A stretch of DNA of 64,000 bases from Byssochlamys sp. IMV 00236 (taxonomy: Eukaryota > Ascomycota > Eurotiomycetes > Eurotiales > Thermoascaceae): NCBI GenBank assembly GCA_001931875.2, contig MSJH02000837.1, forward strand, positions 62,001-126,000, read 5' to 3'. The position numbers and the translations under genes were made by a program. This document shows, one piece after another, positions 57,295-64,000 of this stretch (positions are counted from its first letter, which is position 1; each line of letters begins with the position of its first letter). Under the pieces are notes generated by a model. The model saw nothing but the letters and a program-made list of their open reading frames with translations. It searched no databases and had not been told where the DNA came from.

Positions 57295-60251
57295 ATGTCG
57301 CTCCCATTTGGACCAGCAGCGGGATCTGACAACAAGGGCCGTGGTCATCTTTCAATTCCCTATGAGGGCAGCTCTGAAGGCCTTACAGTTACTTTGGCTC
57401 GTGTGGCTACGGTACGTCCATCTCTCGACGCGTTCTGATTTTCGTGTCTTTCTTTTTGTTTTCATAGGCACCCAGAACATCAGCTTTCTGACGCTTATTC
57501 AATCACCAAGCAGGAAGATCCAAACATGTCTAGCTGTCTTCCTGCAGTTCCAAAGCCTGGGAAATCTGGAAACAATCAGTGCCGCGTGAGCAACGGCGAA
57601 GATGTGCCGTCGAGCAAGGTCAGACCATCTCACTCTTTTGTAGATGACTTCTTGATTCACAGTCATAGAAGCAGAAGCTAGAACACTCCTCTACCACGTC
57701 ATCCGCTGAACAGCACACATCCGAGATGGAGAGACTTCTCGCCAAGCTTTCCCCTAAGCCTCAGTCGATCCTTGAGAAGACTACTAAGGACACTATCGCC
57801 GAAACTTTGGAGCGCCAGGTGTCTTTGGAGAGACAGGAGCTGCTTCATGGCAGGGTCAATACTCCTTCCGCTGTCCAGGGAGAAGACGATGGTTCTTCTG
57901 GTGCATCGCTCCGGACTCCTGCCACTGAACCTTTCACGGTCCCTAGCAGCGCAGATATGACAAAGCGAGACCATGAGAGAGTAGATACCATTGAAATGCT
58001 CCGCCTGAAGCAGGAGTTACTCGCTGCCAACTCACGTATCGCGCTTCAGGAACAAGAATTGGCGCAGACACGCGTCATAAAGCATACCCTTGACCAAGCA
58101 CTTGGACCGCCTTCAGAGGCTGACTTTAACGGCCGTGACATTACGGAGCAAACTCTTAGCAACCTCCAAAGTGCGTTCAATGCCTCTACTCGGTCTGTCA
58201 GCCAACGCCCGGAGTCATGGGTTGGCCAAGATGATTCGCGCTCTGATATATCCGATGCACTATCTGCTGGTGCATATAACAGAACCCGCGGTTTTTGGAC
58301 TACCCCTCAACAGGTATTTGGGGCTAACCTTCCAGCTTCGAATGACAAGAACTATCGCGAGTTTCCTTCCATGCCTGGTAACTCCGGAGCTCAGGAGCAC
58401 AGTCGTGATTGGGACAGCAACGTTGGCACACCGTGCCATCCTGGCCAGGGTCCATACCAGGCTCATCGAGTACTCTCAGGTCCTTCTTCTAATGCGGGAT
58501 TTAGCTTTGATGGACGGTACTCCGGTGAGCAAACGGTGTACTTACAAAGTCCTAACCTTGGACCTCGTCGCTCTTTCACCCAAGTGAACCGTGGTGGCTC
58601 CTGCTTTCCTCCACAGAATTCGCCTTGGGGCACTTTTCCTGCTGGAGTTCCGAACAATATCGGTAGCAGACCAGCACCAAACCAGCATATTGGGGCTTAC
58701 CAGCAGGTTGGGATGTTCCCTGTCCTGCCGTACCAGCCCCGTCCCATTGGGACTCCGCTTTCACCAACTGCTGCAGAATTCACTTCGGCCAATGGAAATG
58801 TTGCTCCCTGGGCAGGATCAGCGGTAAGTACCAGATATCCTAACGCAATTTTAAAACAAATCTGACATATTTAAGGTTGGGACAAACTCTTCCCAGACAT
58901 ATATCTCACCACTTGAGCCATTGAACTATCGCCGTCTCCTGGACAAAAATGTCTCGTGTGATTGGAAATACATCGTCGACAAGATTGTATGCGGAAACGA
59001 CCAGCAAGCCTCTATATTTCTCCAACAGAAGCTCAAGGTTGGCACTGCTGAGCAGAAGTACGAGATAATCGAAGCGATAGTGAGTCAAGCTTATCCTCTC
59101 ATGGTGAACCGGTTCGGGAACTTCTTGGTCCAGCGCTGTTTCGAGCATGGAACGCCTGAGCAAGTTGTCGCTATCGCAAACGCGATCAGAGGCAATACAT
59201 TAAGCCTCAGTATGGATCCTTTTGGTTGCCATGTGATCCAAAAGGCTTTTGATTGTGTCCCTGAGGAACACAAAGCTGTGATGGTCCATGAACTTTTGCG
59301 TCGGATTCCGGAGACAGTTATTCACCGTTACGCTTGCCATGTTTGGCAGAAGCTCTTCGAGTTGCGTTGGAGCAATGAGCCTCCACAGATTATGGCGAAA
59401 GTTAACGAGGCCCTACGAGGAATGTGGCATGAGGTGGCATTGGGCGAGACTGGAAGTCTCGTAGTACAGAATATCTTTGAGAATTGTGTCGAAGATGAGA
59501 AGGTAATTGTCGAAAACTTGCGGTAATTTTGACCAAAGACTAAACTATGATAAAGCGCCCAGCAATCGAAGAAGTCCTGGCGAAGATCGATCTTCTCTCT
59601 CATGGCCAGTTTGGTAACTGGTGTATACAACACATCTGTGAACATGGCGCTCCCCACGACAAGAGTCGGGCTATTGAACACATTCTTCTCTGGGCAACTG
59701 ATTACAGCATGGATCAGTTTGCTTCTAAAGTCGTGGAAAAGTGTCTGAAGATCGGCGGTAGCGAGTTCCTTGACCGGTACCTTGCTCGCGTCTGCACCGG
59801 GCGTCCGGACCGCCCTCGTATGCCGCTAATTGACAGTAGGTTCTGGGAAAGAAAAGAAAAAAAGGATATCTTGATGCTGATTGTGCATAGTCGCGGGAGA
59901 CCAATACGGAAACTACTTGATTCAATGGATCCTGATGAATGCAGCTCCTCATCAGCGCGAATTGGTTGCTACTCACATCAGGTATAGGTAGTACGCATAC
60001 TTTCAAGATATATTTGTTAACCTATTGCCTACAGAAAACATATGGTTTCCCTTCGCGGTTCTAAGTTTGGCTCAAGAGTCGCCATGCTCTGCTGCAACCC
60101 TTCTCACACAACGCGTCCTGGCCCAGGTGCTGGCGTCCAATTGAGCCGTTTTGGCAACCCGAACGACGAGCGCTACCCCGTGGCATCTCAAATTGGTGGT
60201 CGATTCAACCGCGGTAACCAGTGGAATACTGGATATCCTCCTTTCCGTTAA
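57295..60251 (+). CDS. Pumilio-family (PUF) RNA-binding protein
   Basis: Seven exons, 57295-57411, 57484-57618, 57669-58823, 58876-59502, 59556-59835, 59891-59981 and 60035-60251, give 873 residues. The start MSLPFGPAAGSDNKGRGHLS was chosen because exons 1-2 splice in phase and their reading frames are protein-like; exon 1-2 boundaries are the least certain. Residues 1-470 are disordered with a predicted coiled coil (MLRLKQELLAANSRIALQEQ). Residues about 485-850 form the PUM-HD, with repeats carrying FGNFLVQRCFEHG, FGCHVIQKAFDCV, YACHVWQKLFEL, TGSLVVQNIFENC, FGNWCIQHICEHG, FASKVVEKCLKIG, YGNYLIQWILMNA and FGSRVAMLCC. PUF proteins bind UGUA-type elements in mRNA 3' UTRs and control translation or decay. 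Confidence 0.88.
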
Positions 60252-61217
60252 CTGAACCAACTGACAATGGAATCGTGACGATCTCCTGTGATCGGATTAC
60301 CAGAAGTGGATGACAGCATCCGCGCTAAAATCAAAAAATGTCAACAACTACTTGTTCGAATACACATTTGAATATAATATGCTCTTTCTAGGAGTCAGAT
60401 GCGTGGGTTATGTCTTTGGTTCAAGGGCGTCTACCGTCAGCAAAAGTCCTGCCTTGGCTGATGAACGCCAAAGCACAAACGAATCAGTCTCATCGTTTGA
60501 ACTTTACGCCTGTTTACTACTACGGTACGACATATCTATTTCTAATTCTTTCGGCTGCAGTGTCAGCTAACGACCGTCACTCTAAGTTGTCATATCTCTG
60601 AAGATGGTCACATTCTAAAGCAGCCCAAAGACATAATTTGTATGGATCGTTATCTCCGGGGCTTTGGTTTACCGAGAGAGAAAAAGCAAGAGGTGCCCCT
60701 GGTTAAGCATGCTTCTCTCGTGGCAATTGTCTCCTTTCATATGAGTGCTCTTGTTCCCTTGTCAGCAGTAATATTACTGGTGTACCTGCTTTCATTCACA
60801 ACTATTTTCTATCTCAGGAGGGATCTCCCTCAAATGTTTGATTACTTTTCCTGTCACTCTTTTCACATTCATTTTCTTACTTGTCCGGAGGCGCAGGAAC
60901 CGGTGGCGGTGGCTTAAAGCACACCTTTCTTGCTCATACTACCAAAACATCCTGTATGTTATCGAATCCTTCTTTCTCTAGGAATATCAGTTCATATGTT
61001 ATTGATACACCCGAGCAGTCTGTGAGGCACGAGCGCTTGATTCAAGAAGTAGAGAAGGATCATGAAATAGAGGCTGCAATAGTATATCCTGCTGCATCAA
61101 CATGGTAGTCACGCAGGTCAAAGGAGGACTGATCGGGAAGACCTACGGGGCTGGCGTGACTGTCAGCAGCAGGCAGCATGGGGCTTGGATCAGATGCTTG
61201 TCGATGTCCTTTATTGT
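60252..61217. other. Convergent region, Pumilio and KPWE genes
   Basis: 3' UTRs of both genes. Frames up to 91 codons on the plus strand show no motif. No gene called. Confidence 0.5.
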
Positions 61218-61929
61218 TTAACCCTCTAGGGGTTGTGAGGCGGCCTCATCCGTCGAGGGCTTCTCCCATGGCTTCCGTCTTTTCTCCCGCGTGCTTGGCG
61301 CCTCTTGGCCAGTCAATACTGTATCTGGGATCTCTTGGATGCCAGGCACTGGTTGTCCGGTGGTTATGAGCTCGACTATATGCGCGAAAGAGGAAGGATA
61401 TGCCGGCTCAACGCTAGTTGTTCCGTCTGGTTTTGATTCGATTCCTGCCTGCGAAGATGACGCCGCCTCTGCTTTCTGTGGAACCTCATCCTGTGATTTG
61501 CTGCCCTGCTCCTGAGCCTCGTTAGACGACTGTGCAGACGCAGACGTCGACCTCAACCAGTTTCTATACGCTGAAAAATCAAGAGGCGGTGTCAGATTCT
61601 CCTTCCTGCCAAAAAAGTAATATATCAGTAAGCATCTAGTCCGTCGCCGTTCACATCCGATTATAGCCTTTGCATAAGAAGATCTCCACAAGACTAGGCT
61701 AGAGTAGAAAGCGGACTCACCTCGAGAAGTAGAAGCATTTAGCCTGCAGCACCAGGTCATCTTCACGATTGATCTCCTCATCCGTGGCAGACGTCTCGGG
61801 ATGACCGAGAATAACCGCGAGGCCCTTTTTAAACTCGAGATCGGTCGAGAATGGATATGCTTTCAATTCATTAAAGCGTGATTCCAGTGTAGTCGTACCC
61901 GTCGTAACGGGCGTTGCTGGAGATGCCAT
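61218..61929 (-). CDS. KPWE-motif protein, candidate PEX39
   Basis: Exons 61929-61721 and 61605-61218 encode 198 residues; the 115-nt intron is GT-AG and in phase. An N-terminal helical domain (FNELKAYPFSTDLEFKKGLA, EDDLVLQAKCFYFSRKENL) precedes a Ser/Glu-rich linker. The C-terminal part has HIVELITTGQPVPGIQEIPD, followed by a basic RRKPWEKPS. The FxxIxxLITTGxPxPGI...KPWE arrangement is the KPWE domain shared by peroxisomal import factors. This size and domain order resemble the C6orf226/Yjr012c family, recently assigned as PEX39, which helps Pex7-dependent PTS2 protein import. The assignment to PEX39 is inference; the KPWE motif is directly visible. Confidence 0.72.
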
Positions 61930-62646
61930 TTCAGCCTGCCGTGTTGTGTGTGTGTGGCACGGAATAATAATAAAAAGAAGAAGAAGCTATATCGACCGAT
62001 ATAAAAAGAAAAAACGAAAAGAAATCAACGCAACGAACTGAGTACTTGGTGGGTATCACGACAAAAAAGAACGGACCTCGTTTTGCATGTGAGTTGTGCG
62101 GAGCCCTTTGAATCGATTCTAGGTACTCCGTAGATAAGTTAGTTGATTACTTTAGACCCGGGAGCGGGACACTGAATGGAGGGGTTAAGACCATGACGTA
62201 GCAGACGACGCTACTTCGAAGTATTAATATTACTTATAGTGTCTATCGTTAAGTCTTGGTAGTTAGAGTATGGATATACATACATTGGTAATGGTATAGG
62301 AGGGGGTAAATTATTGTAATAGTTTATCTGGCTTTTGGTGCGCTGGATGCTGATATGAGGGGTTCTTGATGATTACTGTATTAAAACCACGAAATGCATA
62401 CTTAATATATCCAGACAGAGGGACAATATCCCATTACCACTTCCTTGACAGGATAGATCTCAACAAAATACTGCAGAAAATAATGCTAACAATGACTTCG
62501 CGACTGTACATTTTTCCTTTTCATGCATAGTTAAGTAGGTTTGTAACTAGTGTACACACATTTTCCGAGTTCTTGCGCGCCGACACAATCCGACCAGGAG
62601 CGCCTATTTTTCATTATTTCCAATAAACTCCGATAAAATCCATTTT
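61930..62646. other. Intergenic: KPWE gene promoter and SSL1 3' flank
   Basis: Contains a GTGTGTGT run and an AATAATAATAAAAAGAAGAAG purine stretch just upstream of the KPWE start. No gene is seen. Confidence 0.5.
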
Positions 62647-64000
62647 TCATGACATTGAGACATCCTCCTTCTTTTCAGACCTGATGTGGCCACTCTGGCA
62701 ACCAGGGCAATTGTGCACAACCTCATGAGCAAATAAATCACAATCAATGCAGAAATGATTTCCGCAGGCTGTACATTCGTAACGGCTGCTCACACTCATC
62801 CCTTTGGTATGAGCGTGGTTCTCCGTGACCAGCCATTGATCCTCAGGCGGGACTGGGGGGAAGTTGACGCCGCATGAAAAGCAATTAGAGCTTTTCGAGG
62901 CGTTATGCCAGGGTACCTCAACCCAATTCATAAGTGGGAATAGATGATGGTATGATCGAGCAAGATGGGTGGAGAGAATGAGTGTAAGACCACATGCTGG
63001 GCATTCTGCGGGTAGGCTACAGATTTTGCTGTTGCATCTGGAACATAGATATCCTCCACGCGAGGGCTTGGAATGGCAAGCACACAAAGACGGAGCTGAT
63101 TCAACCGTACGGGATGGAAATCCCATCATCAATAGGGAACTAGCAGCCTGTTTCTGGGAATGCTGGACAGGTGGTGTTGTCACTTCCATCATCAACTCGC
63201 GGAAATGTTGCTCGTTAAGTGCAACCCCATACACTGTATCATCTCCGCTATTAGTTTTCGCACAGAGTACGCGGCATATCGCAACCTGTGCCGCGAGTCC
63301 GACCACGGCTACTCGTATCTTATCGTTTATAAGCGTGTTTATCGTTTGGTGGATGTCCCCAGGATCCGAGGAAAGGAGGGCACCAAAGACGATCAGCACT
63401 TCTCGCGTTCCGTGTTTGGGGGTGTGGCTTTAGTGAATTAGCATCAAACTCAGGATATTGCACAAATGGAGCTCAGATGACATACAATAGTGCACCGCGG
63501 GCCATCTCAAGCCCATTCTGAAGACTGGGCAGCCCTTTTGGGTCCTGCGCTCTGAGGCGTTGTAGGGCGCTGATATGTTCTGTGGGATTCCCGCTCAAGT
63601 CGCTGATTCTGACTGCCAGACCATCCCTCATACCCAAGATACCGAGCTGGGAGATAGGGTTCTGTTCAAAGAATTCCACGACGAACTCCTGCGCATATCG
63701 AATCATAAGGAGGTAGCGCGTAGGCCGGAGGTCCTTCTCAGCCATGGCCTGCGAGAGATCCAAGAGTAATATCAAATGCCGAATGATACCTCGCTGCAGC
63801 GGAGTCGTATCTCTGAGCAGCCTGTAAGGAAATCCCAGTTCAGCACCATCACTCTCGATCTCTGGCTTCTACTCTTGACGGAGGAGCTCCATTAGACGCA
63901 GCCTGCTCGGCCAAGCTCACCTCTTCCTTTTCCCAGCTTCTAATAAGCCTTCCACCGTCGAGCTGATAGTCCCATCTGCACCTTCTACCAGCGTTTCCCA
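62647..64000 (-). CDS. SSL1: TFIIH subunit Ssl1/p44 (GTF2H2), 5' end outside the window
   Basis: Exons on the minus strand: 64000-63921 (partial), 63821-63486 and 63427-62647, giving 398 codons in the window. Introns are 99 and 58 nt, GT-AG. The first visible residues WETLVEGADGTISSTVEGLL continue GKRKRLLRDTTPLQRGIIRH. The von Willebrand A-like domain follows (LILLLDLSQAMAEKDLRPTR, REVLIVFGALLSSDPGDIH). The C-terminal zinc region has C-rich motifs (CACHSKPSRGGYLCSRCNSK, CPACGLTLILSTHLARSYHH, YECTACGNHFCIDCDLFAHE, CPGC). Ssl1/p44 is a core TFIIH component that stimulates the XPD/Rad3 helicase in transcription and nucleotide excision repair. The start codon lies beyond 64000. Confidence 0.95.

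Overview
The window looks like a filamentous ascomycete, most likely an Aspergillus/Penicillium-type member of the Eurotiales. Genes carry many short GT-AG introns of about 50-120 nt, including very small exons. The gene set is ordinary fungal housekeeping: Rnt1/Pac1 RNase III, mS33, SF3B2, Byr4, XRCC4, complex I 78 kDa, Sly41-like carrier, Pumilio, a KPWE protein and TFIIH Ssl1. Almost half the window is an extremely AT-rich block with the CpA/TpG-depleted look of repeat-induced point mutation (RIP). The order-level assignment is inference; no species can be named from the sequence alone.

Layout. 1-2203: an SR-rich protein gene on the minus strand, whose start codon lies about 120 bp from the first transposon. 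2204-~31060: a RIP-mutated transposon island. Its structure can still be resolved. A small 130-bp-LTR element (target duplication ATAGT) is split by a 7.7 kb Ty3/Gypsy element with 98-bp LTRs. Further right are a 7.5 kb chromodomain Gypsy element with 432-bp LTRs (TATAA duplication), a 708-bp TRIM-like element with 181-bp LTRs (TTTAT duplication) lying in a minus-strand Gypsy remnant, and a 5.3 kb Copia element on the minus strand with 273-bp LTRs (TAATA duplication). A nearly unmutated 520-bp inverted-repeat MITE has an 8-bp duplication (TATTTACT). A 20-N assembly gap lies at 30478-30497.

31277-64000: gene-dense euchromatin. In order: a probable pseudogene with a DTGS aspartic-protease-like motif (-), RNase III (-), mS33 (+), SF3B2 (-), an H2C2 integrase-zinc-finger protein (-), a 4.6 kb stretch with no gene I can support, Byr4 (-), XRCC4 (+), NADH dehydrogenase 78 kDa subunit (-), Sly41-like transporter (-), Pumilio-repeat protein (+), KPWE/PEX39-like protein (-) and the 3' part of SSL1 (-), which runs off the right edge. 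Exon coordinates were rebuilt by hand from splice signals and reading-frame continuity; all spliced lengths divide by three.

The genes do not form a single pathway or a biosynthetic cluster. RNase III/mS33 and Byr4/XRCC4 are divergent pairs. mS33/SF3B2, XRCC4/NUO78 and Pumilio/KPWE are convergent pairs. The most notable content is the stack of dateable transposon insertions, the sharp edge of RIP inside an LTR, the small non-autonomous LTR elements, the unmutated MITE, a host gene with a retroviral-type integrase zinc finger, and the KPWE protein.
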